Part shown: piece by piece, positions 1 through 7,233 of the stretch
Numbering within the stretch: position 1 is the stretch's first letter
Layout of the letters: the number at the start of each line of letters is the position of its first letter
Origin: an uncultured Collinsella sp.
Lineage (GTDB): Bacteria; Actinomycetota; Coriobacteriia; Coriobacteriales; Coriobacteriaceae
DNA: 11,708 bases
Direction: 5' to 3'
NCBI GenBank assembly: GCA_900762015.1
Contig: CAAFEX010000063.1
Span: forward strand, 1-11,708
Notes under the pieces: generated by a model
Database searches by the model: none
Told to the model about the DNA's origin: nothing
What the model saw: only the letters and a program-made list of their open reading frames with translations
Position numbers and translations under genes: made by a program

Positions 1-46
1 AAATGGGACCAGCAGCAGCTGATTCAAAATTAAGGTTATTAAATGA

Positions 47-83
47 AACGGCCACGGTTGCATATCCTGCAACCGTGGCCGTT
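47..83 (-). terminator. Perfect hairpin, probable rlmN terminator
   Basis: Two 16-nt arms (47-62 and 68-83) are exactly complementary around a 5-nt loop (63-67). It lies about 40 nt beyond the rlmN stop. Read on the minus strand the hairpin is followed by TCATTTAATAACC, moderately U-rich, so it best fits an intrinsic terminator for rlmN. On the plus strand the sequence after the stem (CGATGTTTC) is less T-rich, but the stem is strong enough to stop a convergent transcript from the left as well. The call rests on symmetry and position; no long T-run is present. Confidence 0.7.
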
Positions 84-86
84 CGA

Positions 87-102
87 TGTTTCACATGAAA
101 CG
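87..102. other. parS-like palindrome (possible ParB site)
   Basis: TGTTTCACATGAAACG matches the broadly conserved bacterial parS consensus TGTTTCACGTGAAACA at 14 of 16 positions. The mismatches are one central base and the last base. The core GTTTCA-CA-TGAAAC (88-101) is itself an inverted repeat. It is intergenic, between the rlmN stop and the rlmN terminator hairpin. A ParB-CTP clamp loading site is one reading; a small hairpin in the rlmN 3' UTR is the alternative. No parA or parB gene is visible here. Confidence 0.35.
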
Positions 103-120
103 TTTTGGGGTGCGACTCCC

Positions 121-1173
121 CTATGCGTTCTTCTGAACTTTGAAGCGCTGCTTCAGCTGTCCGCAAGCGGCGTCAATATCGTTACCACGGGAGTTACGAA
201 TCGTGGTCTCGATGCCACGGGACTCAAGACGACGCTGAAGATCCTCAACCTTATGAATCGGCGACGGCTTGAGCGGGCTGCCCTCGATGTCGTTAAGCTG
301 AATGAGGTTAACGTGGCACAGCGTTCCCTCGCAGAAGTCGCAGAGCGCCTGCATCTCGGGATTCGTATCGTTGACGCCTTCGATCATTGCATACTCATAG
401 GTCGGGCGGCGGCCAGTCTTCTCGGTGTAGAGCTGAAGCGCTTCGTGAAGGCGAAGCAGCGTGTACTTCTTAACACCGGGCATGAGCTTATTGCGCGTCG
501 ACTGGATGGCAGAATGCAGTGAAACAGCAAGCGTGAACTGCTCGGGGATGTCGGCAAATTTGCGAATACCGGGAATAACGCCACTGGTAGAGACGGTGAG
601 GTGACGAGCGCCGATACCGATGCCATCGGGGTCGTTGAGAATTCGCAGCGCCTTGAGAACCTCGTCGTAGTTGGCAAACGGCTCGCCCTGGCCCATGAAG
701 ACAACGCTCGTGGCACGCTCGCCAAAGTCGTTGGATACATGAAGTACCTGGTCGACAATCTCTTGAGCGGTCAGAGAACGCTTGAGGCCGTTGAGACCGG
801 TAGCGCAGAAGGCACAGCCCATGCCACAGCCTGCCTGGGTGGAAACGCAGACGGAAAGCTTGTTACGACGGGGCATGCCAACAGTCTCGACGGAAACGCC
901 GTCGTGGTACTCGAGCAGATACTTGCGCGAGCCATCTTTGGAAACTTGCTTGGTGAGTTCAGTGGGCGTGTCAAAGGCAAAAGCCTCTTTAAGCTGCTCG
1001 CGGAAAGCCTTGGGAAGGTTGGTCATATCGTCAAACGAACAAACGTTCTTCTCGAAGACCCATTCGATGAGCTGCTTCGCGCGGAAGGCGGGCTGGCCAA
1101 GTTCGGCCACGAGCTCGCGAATATCGTTTTGGCTCAAGTCGCGAATGTCCTGAGATTTAGTCCTGGGATTCAT
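121..1173 (-). CDS. rlmN: 23S rRNA (adenine-2503-C2)-methyltransferase RlmN
   Basis: This 350-residue cytosolic radical-SAM enzyme methylates C2 of A2503 in 23S rRNA; the family also modifies A37 of some tRNAs. The radical-SAM cluster motif is C116-x3-C120-x2-C123 (CGMGCAFC). The two cysteines of the ping-pong mechanism are C109 (in SVCVSTQ) and C337 (in DAACGQL), equivalent to C118 and C355 of E. coli RlmN. The SAM-binding GQGEP motif is at 161-165 and SVSLH-type barrel motifs follow (TLAVSLHS, 214-221). Residues 1-95 form the usual N-terminal RNA-binding/accessory domain. Length is ordinary for the family. The ATG is preceded by AAAGG about 8 nt upstream. It is divergent from ddl, with only 85 nt between the two starts. 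All key residues are present, so it should be active. Confidence 0.97.
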   Translation of the reverse strand: MNPRTKSQDIRDLSQNDIRELVAELGQPAFRAKQLIEWVFEKNVCSFDDMTNLPKAFREQLKEAFAFDTPTELTKQVSKDGSRKYLLEYHDGVSVETVGMPRRNKLSVCVSTQAGCGMGCAFCATGLNGLKRSLTAQEIVDQVLHVSNDFGERATSVVFMGQGEPFANYDEVLKALRILNDPDGIGIGARHLTVSTSGVIPGIRKFADIPEQFTLAVSLHSAIQSTRNKLMPGVKKYTLLRLHEALQLYTEKTGRRPTYEYAMIEGVNDTNPEMQALCDFCEGTLCHVNLIQLNDIEGSPLKPSPIHKVEDLQRRLESRGIETTIRNSRGNDIDAACGQLKQRFKVQKNA

Positions 1174-1188
1174 GGAAGCCTTTCGATT

Positions 1189-1218
1189 TTGGGGAAACGT
1201 AGAGGGTATCGCTACAAT
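1189..1218 (+). promoter_or_regulatory. Candidate sigma-70-type promoter of ddl-dinG
   Basis: TTGGGG (1189-1194) and TACAAT (1213-1218) are separated by 18 nt; the -10 matches TATAAT at 5 of 6 positions and the -35 matches TTGACA at 3 of 6. It would give a leader of roughly 35 nt before the ddl start. A perfect TATAAT on the opposite strand (1242-1237) is a possible -10 for rlmN, but no convincing -35 accompanies it. If both work, divergent promoters overlap in this 85-nt gap. Confidence 0.4.
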
Positions 1219-1242
1219 ATGGTATCAGCTGCAGAAATTATA

Positions 1243-1250
1243 GAGGAGGA
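1243..1250 (+). promoter_or_regulatory. Strong ribosome binding site of ddl
   Basis: GAGGAGGA lies 8 nt before the ATG at 1259. This decides the start against a second in-frame ATG at 1283 (residue 9), which has no comparable site upstream. Confidence 0.85.
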
Positions 1251-1258
1251 GTCTGCCC

Positions 1259-2224
1259 ATGCCGGGTAAAAGCCTAGAGAACATGCACGTAGCGGTCTTG
1301 GCGGGCGGTCATTCCGCTGAGCGCGAGATCTCGCTCAATTCGGGAAAGAACGTTGTAGTGGCACTGAAGGAAGCCGGCTACACTTCGGTGGAGCTGCTCG
1401 ACACGGCTGCCGATGATTTTATGGTAACCATGGCGACCGGCGGCTTTGACGTGGCGTTTATCGCCATGCACGGTGCCGGCGGCGAGGATGGCGCCATGCA
1501 GGGCGCCATGGAGACCCTGGGTATCCCCTACACGGCCTCGGGCGTGCTTGCCAGCGCCTGCGGTGCCGACAAAGAGGTCTCTAAGCTCCTGTACGCCAAG
1601 GCGGGCATTCCCATTGCCCCCGGCCTCGCACTCGAGGTGGGCGATGAAGTCGATATCGATCATATCGTCGAGGTTTGTGGCGAGCGCTGCTTTGTGAAGC
1701 CGGCCGTCAACGGTTCCAGCTATGGCATTTCCCTGGTCCATGAGCCCTCCGAGCTGCCCGCGGCAATTGCCAAGGCGTTTGAGTACGGCGACAAAGTGCT
1801 GGTCGAGAAGTGCATCGAGGGTACCGAGATCACCGTCGGCGTGTACGGCGAGGACGACGTGCGCGCTCTGCCGATTGTCGAGATTCGTAAGCCCAAGGAC
1901 TGCGAGTTCTACGATCTGGACGTGAAGTATGTCGACCCTACGGACATCCATCGCATTCCGGCGCAGATTTCACCCGAGAATTACACTCGCGCTCAGGAGC
2001 TTGCCTGCGCTGCTCACAAGGCCCTCGGTTGCCTGGGTATCTCGCGCAGCGACTTTATTGTGAGTGAGGACGGCCCCGTCATCCTCGAGACCAATACCAT
2101 TCCCGGCATGACCGATACGTCGCTGTATCCGGATGAGATCCGCCACACCGACGACATGACGTTCCCGCAGGTCTGTGACAGCCTGATCCGTATGGGCCTT
2201 CGTCGAGCGGGCATTGCATGCTAA
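1259..2224 (+). CDS. ddl: D-alanine--D-alanine ligase
   Basis: This ATP-grasp enzyme joins two D-alanines to make the dipeptide that MurF adds to the peptidoglycan precursor in the cytosol. At 321 residues it is the short DdlB-like form. The N-terminal glycine-rich motif GGHSAEREISL (16-26) contains the catalytic E21 (E15 in E. coli DdlB). The ATP-grasp section has K147 and G152-S153-S154 (KPAVNGSSYG), and the omega-loop K223-Y224, equivalent to K215-Y216. Magnesium ligands are D265, E277 and N279, the last two in ETNTIPGMTDTSLYP. The omega-loop tyrosine is the residue of ordinary D-Ala-D-Ala ligases, whereas D-Ala-D-Lac ligases differ there, so a normal D-Ala-D-Ala terminus is predicted. The E. 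coli E148 position is N151, a substitution that I believe occurs elsewhere in the family. Its last 7 nt overlap dinG. Confidence 0.97.
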   Translation: MPGKSLENMHVAVLAGGHSAEREISLNSGKNVVVALKEAGYTSVELLDTAADDFMVTMATGGFDVAFIAMHGAGGEDGAMQGAMETLGIPYTASGVLASACGADKEVSKLLYAKAGIPIAPGLALEVGDEVDIDHIVEVCGERCFVKPAVNGSSYGISLVHEPSELPAAIAKAFEYGDKVLVEKCIEGTEITVGVYGEDDVRALPIVEIRKPKDCEFYDLDVKYVDPTDIHRIPAQISPENYTRAQELACAAHKALGCLGISRSDFIVSEDGPVILETNTIPGMTDTSLYPDEIRHTDDMTFPQVCDSLIRMGLRRAGIAC

Positions 2225-5112
2225 TCGAGGACGCGGTTTCGTCAGGAACGCCGCAGTTTGTCATCGACTCCTATGCCACGCTTGCCGAACGCGCCAAAAC
2301 GCAGTCCTTCGGCCTTATCGAGGAAGATGTGATCGTCCTCGATACCGAGACCACAGGTCTTTCGGTGCAGGACAATGAGCTGATCGAGATCTCGGCGGCC
2401 CGTCTTTCGGGCCGCGAGGTCGTCGACCGCTTCGATACCTTCGTGCATCCCAAACAGCTGATTCCCGCCGAGATTACCGAGCTCACGAGCATTACAAATG
2501 CCGATGTGGCAGATGCCCCGTCGGCCGTTGAGGCCGTAGCCGCTCTCGCCGATTTTGTCGGTGGTTGCCCGGTAATCGCACATAACGCCACGTTCGACCG
2601 CTCGTTTATCGAGTCGGTCAAAGGCGGCGTCAACGTGAGCGATATTTGGATCGATTCGCTGGCGCTGTCGCGCATCGCGCTTCCGCGCCTGGCCTCGCAC
2701 AAGCTGTCTTTTATGGCCGATCTGTTTGGCTGTGACTCGGTATCACACCGTGCCAATGCCGACGTCGACGCCCTGTGTGGCGTATGGCGCGTGTTGCTCG
2801 TGGCACTCACCGACTTGCCCCAGGGCCTCATGGCGCGCCTAGCCGACATGCATCCGGACGTGCCTTGGTCCTATCGTCCAATCTTCTCATTCTTGGCGGG
2901 GCAGAACCCTGGTTATATCTTCTCTCTCAGCGCCGCTCGTGCTGACGTTCTCAAGGCCGATCGCGCCGACGATCGGGTGGACGCCGACGAACTGCCGGTA
3001 CTCAAGATGCCGAGTCGTGAGGAGATTGAGGCAGACTATGCGCCAGGTGGCCTGGTCAATCGCATGTACCCCACCTACGAGCCGCGTGATGAGCAGATCG
3101 CGATGGCGCTCGAGGTCCGTGATGCGCTGGTCACGGGCACTCATCGTGTAATTGAGGCGGGCACAGGCGTCGGTAAATCGATGGCCTATCTGGTGCCTTT
3201 TGCCGAGGCAGCACGCCGTAACAACATTACGGTTGGTATTGCGACCAAATCGAACAATCTTGCCGACCAGCTCATGTACCATGAGCTGCCAAAACTTGCC
3301 GAGCAACTGGACGGTGGCCTGTCATTTTGCGCTCTCAAGGGCTATGACCACTATCCGTGCCTGCGCAAGCTTGAGCGCATGAGTCGCGGCCAGGTCGAGA
3401 TTACCACCAAGCGCGATCCGGCGGACACGCTCACGGCGGTCGCGGTCATTATGGCGTACGTCTGCCAATCAGCCGATGGCGACCTCGACTCACTTGGCAT
3501 TCGGTGGCGCAGCGTCAACCGCCCCGACTTTACGACGGCCTCGCGCGAGTGTGCTCGTCGCCTCTGCCCGTTTTTCCCTGATAAATGTTTGGTCCACGGC
3601 GCTCGTCGCCGTGCGGCGCATGCCGATGTGGTGGTCACCAACCATTCCCTGCTGTTCCGCAATGTCGCGGCCGAGGGCAGGATTTTGCCTCCGATTCGTC
3701 ATTGGGTAATCGACGAGGCCCATTCTATCGAGCGCGAGGCGCGCCGTCAGTGGGCGCGCGTGGTGTCGGCGGACGAATCACGCGTTCTGTTTGAGCGCCT
3801 GGGTGGCTCGAGCACCGGCGCGCTAAGCCAGGTTTCCCGTGATTTGGCAACCTCCGAGGGCTCTACGCTCTATCTGGGCCTTACTGCCAAGGCAACGTCG
3901 ACGGTTGCGCGCGCGAGCATGGCAATCGCCGACGTGTTCGATGGCGTTCGCGAGCTCGGTCGCCGTGCCCGTGGGGGTTATGACAATGCCAATCTATGGA
4001 TTGGCCCCGAGCTGCGCGAATCTGACGACTGGCATGATTTCTTACAGTCGGCCTACGCTGCCATCGACGCATTGGAACAGGCTGACAAGAGCGTCGACGC
4101 GCTGGTGCAAGCCGTCGCCGCCGACAAGCCCGAGGTTGTTGTCGACCTGGGTGATATCTCGCGCCGCCTGCACGAGCTGGCCGAGAACCTCAAACTCATC
4201 ATTGATGGCACCGATGAACACTACGTGTATTCGCTGCAGGTCAATCGCAGGCTGCGTGCCGGCGGAGAGTCAATGACCGCAGAGCGCATCGACATTGGCG
4301 AGGCCTTGGCAACCGAATGGCTGCCCGAGGTTCACACGGCTATCTTTGCCTCGGCGACCATGACGGTGTCCAAAAGCTTTGAACACTTTAACCACGCGGT
4401 CGGCCTCGATCGCATCGGTGCTTCAACATCCTCATCGTTGCACTTGGATTCGAGCTACGACTTCGATTCGAACATGGCTGTAGTCGTTGCGGGCGATATC
4501 CCCGATCCGCGCGATCGTGAGAGCTATCTTACGGCGCTCGAGCGCGTGCTGGTCGACGCCCATCTTGCCATGGGCGGATCGGTGCTCACACTGTTCACCA
4601 ATCGGCGCGACATGGAAGACCTGTATGCCCGCGTTGAGCCCAAGATGGCCCGTGCGGGTCTGGAGCTCAACTGCCAGCAGCGCAACTCATCTCCTCGTCG
4701 CCTGCGCGACCGGTTTATCAACGAGCCGACCTCGTCGCTTTTTGCTCTTAAGGCCTTCTGGGAGGGATTCGACGCCAGCGGCGAGACGCTGCGCTGCGTC
4801 ATCATTCCCAAGCTGCCGTTCTCGAGCCCCACGGACCCGCTCTCGTGCGAGCGCAACCTGCGCGAAGACCGCGCTTGGGCGCGCTATTCGCTGCCCGAGG
4901 CGGTGCTCGAGGTCAAGCAGGCGGCCGGCCGCCTTATCCGCTCGTCGACCGATTGCGGCGTGCTGATTCTGGCCGACCCGCGCCTAGTGACGAAGGGCTA
5001 CGGAAAGAAGTTCTTAACGTCGCTGCCCACGAGCTCCTACCAGTGCATCGAATCGGCGCAGATCGGGCACTATCTGCAACTGTGGCGCGCACGCCACGAG
5101 CGGCGGCGCTAA
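2218..5112 (+). CDS. dinG: DinG-family helicase with N-terminal DEDDh exonuclease
   Basis: A 964-residue two-part nucleic-acid enzyme. Residues 36-200 are a DnaQ-like 3'-5' exonuclease: D42-T-E44 (LDTETTG), D127 (AHNATFD), and H177-x4-D182 (HRANAD) complete the DEDDh set. Residues about 270-964 are an XPD/DinG superfamily 2 helicase. Walker A is GTGVGKS (315-321) and the DEAH box is 499-502. SATM (712-715) stands for the usual SATL, motif V is FWEGFDASG (847-855), and motif VI is QAAGRLIR (901-908). Cysteines 381, 445, 450 and 457 have the spacing of the Fe-S ligands in E. coli DinG. It starts inside the end of ddl (ATGCTAA overlap), so coupled translation is likely. DinG proteins unwind 5'-overhang DNA, R-loops and G-quadruplexes; Gram-positive fused forms act as exonucleases. 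The substrate here is not known. Confidence 0.93.
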   Translation: MLIEDAVSSGTPQFVIDSYATLAERAKTQSFGLIEEDVIVLDTETTGLSVQDNELIEISAARLSGREVVDRFDTFVHPKQLIPAEITELTSITNADVADAPSAVEAVAALADFVGGCPVIAHNATFDRSFIESVKGGVNVSDIWIDSLALSRIALPRLASHKLSFMADLFGCDSVSHRANADVDALCGVWRVLLVALTDLPQGLMARLADMHPDVPWSYRPIFSFLAGQNPGYIFSLSAARADVLKADRADDRVDADELPVLKMPSREEIEADYAPGGLVNRMYPTYEPRDEQIAMALEVRDALVTGTHRVIEAGTGVGKSMAYLVPFAEAARRNNITVGIATKSNNLADQLMYHELPKLAEQLDGGLSFCALKGYDHYPCLRKLERMSRGQVEITTKRDPADTLTAVAVIMAYVCQSADGDLDSLGIRWRSVNRPDFTTASRECARRLCPFFPDKCLVHGARRRAAHADVVVTNHSLLFRNVAAEGRILPPIRHWVIDEAHSIEREARRQWARVVSADESRVLFERLGGSSTGALSQVSRDLATSEGSTLYLGLTAKATSTVARASMAIADVFDGVRELGRRARGGYDNANLWIGPELRESDDWHDFLQSAYAAIDALEQADKSVDALVQAVAADKPEVVVDLGDISRRLHELAENLKLIIDGTDEHYVYSLQVNRRLRAGGESMTAERIDIGEALATEWLPEVHTAIFASATMTVSKSFEHFNHAVGLDRIGASTSSSLHLDSSYDFDSNMAVVVAGDIPDPRDRESYLTALERVLVDAHLAMGGSVLTLFTNRRDMEDLYARVEPKMARAGLELNCQQRNSSPRRLRDRFINEPTSSLFALKAFWEGFDASGETLRCVIIPKLPFSSPTDPLSCERNLREDRAWARYSLPEAVLEVKQAAGRLIRSSTDCGVLILADPRLVTKGYGKKFLTSLPTSSYQCIESAQIGHYLQLWRARHERRR

Positions 5113-6026
5113 AGCGGACAGACGAGGGTTTTTGCCATATCGCACAGACGCTTTGACAGGGCGGGGTCATCCAAGATGCGGATGGCTCCGCCCGCTGCGA
5201 TTATCTGACTCAGTAGCCAACGCTCGGAGCCGTAATGCACGGTTACCGTTGCCGTGTCTGCCCCGCTGCGCTCGATTAGGGTGATGCCGGCCCAGTCCAG
5301 ATGCTCCGCCATATCGAATGGCATCAGGAGCTTTGCGCTATGCTGCGTCCGGGCAAGGGAATCGTGGAGGGATGCGACGTCCGGTGCGTGAGACACGACG
5401 GAGTCTTCCGTCAAGGTGAGTCCCTCGATTTTATCCATGCGATAGGTGCGCTGCTCATCGACTGCGATGTCCCAGGCAATCAAGTATGTTTGGTCGCCGT
5501 TTGCCGTAATGCGCAAGGGGTCGACCAGACGCTCGCGTGGCCGTGCATCGTCCATCGAGCGATACGAGATGCGGCAGCGAACGCCGTCCTGAATGGCGCA
5601 GCTCAGCTGCTGCCAGTGCGACCCGTGGTTGACGGTGTCAAAGACGCGCTGGTTATAGCCGAGCTCTTCGGGTAGAAGAGCATGCCGAATCCGGGCTGCC
5701 GTCTGTGGCTCGATCCCCAACGATTCAAGTTCGTGGTTGAGCACAGCGCCCTCGGCGGCACTCAGGCGCAACGGTAGAACACGCCCGGCGTCGCCGGTGA
5801 GGACCACACGCTCGCCGCGGCATTCGCAGATGATGCGCGCGCCCGATTCTCGGTCCGCGAGCGTCGAGACGATCTCGAGAATCTCGTCGAGCGACACCCC
5901 TGTGATGTCAAAGCGGCTGCAAATCTCGGCTCGTGTCATGCCGCTCTCGCCGGCGGCGTAGAGGGCCTCCATGATGTCGATGGCGCGCGAGAGTCTCTGC
6001 TCGCTGGTGAGTTTACGCACGGGCAT
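5109..6026 (-). CDS. pafC: WYL-domain transcriptional regulator, PafC-like
   Basis: About 305 residues from the ATG at 6026. The order is a helix-turn-helix region (residues ~8-60, with TRAEICSRFDITGVSLDEIL), a linker containing PLRLSAAEG, a WYL domain, and a C-terminal WCX-like segment. The WYL signature reads TYLIAWD (~180-186) followed by RTYRMDKI, so the tryptophan is replaced by threonine. It overlaps the upstream WYL gene by 14 nt. The helical section PLRLSAAEGAVL resembles mycobacterial PafC, and the gene order pafB-pafC is the same. PafB and PafC together activate DNA damage genes in mycobacteria; WYL domains sense nucleic-acid ligands. The ATG at 6026 has AAAGGA 12 nt upstream, rather far; an in-frame TTG at 6047 is the alternative but would place that ribosome site inside the gene. 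Orthology to PafC is inference; the WYL family call is firm. Confidence 0.85.
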   Translation of the reverse strand: MPVRKLTSEQRLSRAIDIMEALYAAGESGMTRAEICSRFDITGVSLDEILEIVSTLADRESGARIICECRGERVVLTGDAGRVLPLRLSAAEGAVLNHELESLGIEPQTAARIRHALLPEELGYNQRVFDTVNHGSHWQQLSCAIQDGVRCRISYRSMDDARPRERLVDPLRITANGDQTYLIAWDIAVDEQRTYRMDKIEGLTLTEDSVVSHAPDVASLHDSLARTQHSAKLLMPFDMAEHLDWAGITLIERSGADTATVTVHYGSERWLLSQIIAAGGAIRILDDPALSKRLCDMAKTLVCPL

Positions 6027-7035
6027 GCTCGTGCACCGTCCTTTCAATGAGGCGGTTCCACGCCTGCTTGAGCGATTTGGGGGCCACGGGCCTCACGCCG
6101 TCCACGGCGTGGGCCATGCAAAATGAGGCGGCGGCTTCAAGGTCACGCACGTCAACGGTCCAGGTCCATCCCGCATCGGTGTGTGCGAGCTCACCTCGCC
6201 CGCGCGTGAGGCCGTTGATCATATCGATCTGCGTCTGAGGGGCGAACGAGAACGTGGCTGCAACGGGCGGTCGGTCGGCAAAATCGAATTCAAAGAACAG
6301 ATAGTCGTTGAGATTGAAGTCCGCAGGGATGGCGTAGGCCTTCGAAGGACGCCAAGCGCGAACGATACGGTCGCAGCGGAATGTCCTGATGCCGTCGGTG
6401 ACATTGTCGAGGCCGCAGAAGTACGCCACGCCCTCGCGTTCGAACATGCCGTAGACGCAGACGGTACGTTCTTTCTGCTCGCCGCGTCCGTTCTGATATA
6501 AAAATCGCAGCGCGCATCGCTCGGCAAAGGCGCTCCATACCGCATCGACGGTGGGAGAGCGGCGGATTGGTGCTTCGTCCACCGTCGTCCTACCGGTGAG
6601 ATAGGCAATCTTGGAGCGAATATCGGCAAGCGGTGCGGCAAAAGTGGATGAGCCGGCCGCTAGTGTCTGGTCGATGGCGTTGAGCAGGATATCGGCGTCG
6701 TCTGCGGTGATGAGGCCGCCTGCTGCAAAGGTGTGCTCGCGGTCGATTGTCCACGAGCTTTCCTCGGTCTCCTGCGCACCGGCGGGGCGAACTTCCTTGA
6801 TTAAGATGCCACGCTCGAGCAGTTTGTCACGATCGCGCCGAAACTTGCGCTTATCCGAGTCGATGTTGCCCGAGCCATATCCCAGGTCAGAATCCAAGAC
6901 GATCTGCTCGGTCGTCAGCGGTTCGGGGGAGCTGTTGAGCACAAAGAAAAGATTGAGGATGCGCTGAGCCGTTTTATCGAAACCGGGCTCCGAACTTCCC
7001 TTTTTAATTGTCGCGGTCGCGTCGCTTGCCGTCAT
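6013..7035 (-). CDS. pafB: WYL-domain transcriptional regulator, PafB-like
   Basis: A 340-residue cytosolic regulator and the first gene of the minus-strand pair. Residues ~20-80 form a winged helix-turn-helix (KTAQRILNLFFVLN, LTTEQI, then FRRDRDKLLERGI). This pattern of a short helix, an EQI helix and an FxRDxxxLxxxGI recognition/wing region is that of mycobacterial PafB. SWTIDRE (94-100) matches the YxINRDAY-type strand that follows in PafB. The WYL domain spans about 165-230; its signature is AYFCGLD (204-210) and RTFRCDRI (217-224), so WYL is read as AYF. A WCX-like domain completes the protein. The ATG has GAGGA 4 nt upstream. It shares a 198-bp divergent promoter region with the large membrane protein. 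Predicted role: PafBC-type DNA damage regulator acting with the downstream partner. No proteasome or pup genes are seen next to it. Confidence 0.85.
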   Translation of the reverse strand: MTASDATATIKKGSSEPGFDKTAQRILNLFFVLNSSPEPLTTEQIVLDSDLGYGSGNIDSDKRKFRRDRDKLLERGILIKEVRPAGAQETEESSWTIDREHTFAAGGLITADDADILLNAIDQTLAAGSSTFAAPLADIRSKIAYLTGRTTVDEAPIRRSPTVDAVWSAFAERCALRFLYQNGRGEQKERTVCVYGMFEREGVAYFCGLDNVTDGIRTFRCDRIVRAWRPSKAYAIPADFNLNDYLFFEFDFADRPPVAATFSFAPQTQIDMINGLTRGRGELAHTDAGWTWTVDVRDLEAAASFCMAHAVDGVRPVAPKSLKQAWNRLIERTVHEHARA

Positions 7036-7094
7036 AGAGTCCTCGCATGAGAAGGTGGTTTGCTGCCATGATTTTAGTCCGATATGGAGATTAG

Positions 7095-7123
7095 GCTATA
7101 TCCTTGTCCGCTCGGGGCGTTAA
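7095..7123 (-). promoter_or_regulatory. Candidate promoter of the WYL-regulator pair
   Basis: On the minus strand TTAACG (7123-7118) and TATAGC (7100-7095) are 17 nt apart, each matching the sigma-70 consensus at 4 of 6 positions. Transcription would start near 7088, leaving a leader of about 50 nt. It overlaps the plus-strand element at 7104-7126, so the two directions may compete. Confidence 0.45.
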
Positions 7124-7126
7124 GAT
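7104..7126 (+). promoter_or_regulatory. PafBC/RecA-NDp-like promoter element
   Basis: TTGTC (7104-7108) and TAAGAT (7121-7126) are separated by 12 nt. The mycobacterial DNA-damage promoter consensus, as I recall it, is tTGTCRgtg-N8-TAnnnT. The first five bases, the spacing and the TAnnnT box all fit; of the RGTG extension only the G matches. It would drive the large membrane protein with a leader of about 100 nt. A further TATACT (7160-7165) downstream is another possible -10 without a clear -35. The match is short and was found by looking for it, so confidence is low. Confidence 0.3.
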
Positions 7127-7233
7127 GACTCGAATTCGGTCGTTTGCGCTCGCTCGGGGTATACTTTCGACTATATACGGTTCTAATGTGCATGCATTGG
7201 GCCTATTTGTCGGATTATGGATGTGGAGCGCAC

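Noticed and set aside
1..33. Possible last codons of a plus-strand gene (KWDQQQLIQN then TAA) entering from the left
   Set aside because: Only ten codons are visible, no family can be recognised, and an open frame of this length is expected by chance.
601..1269. Plus-strand open frame of 222 codons across rlmN
   Set aside because: It lies opposite a complete, motif-verified rlmN and shows no family features.
6027..6047. TTG start 7 codons upstream for the PafC-like gene
   Set aside because: It would bury the only ribosome binding site (AAAGGA) inside the coding sequence; the ATG at 6026 is preferred, though its spacing of 12 nt leaves some doubt.
7144..7233. Upstream in-frame starts (TTG at 7144, ATG at 7186) for the large membrane protein
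   Set aside because: Neither has a ribosome binding site, the TTG falls within the probable promoter region, and the M28-like similarity begins only after the ATG at 7234.
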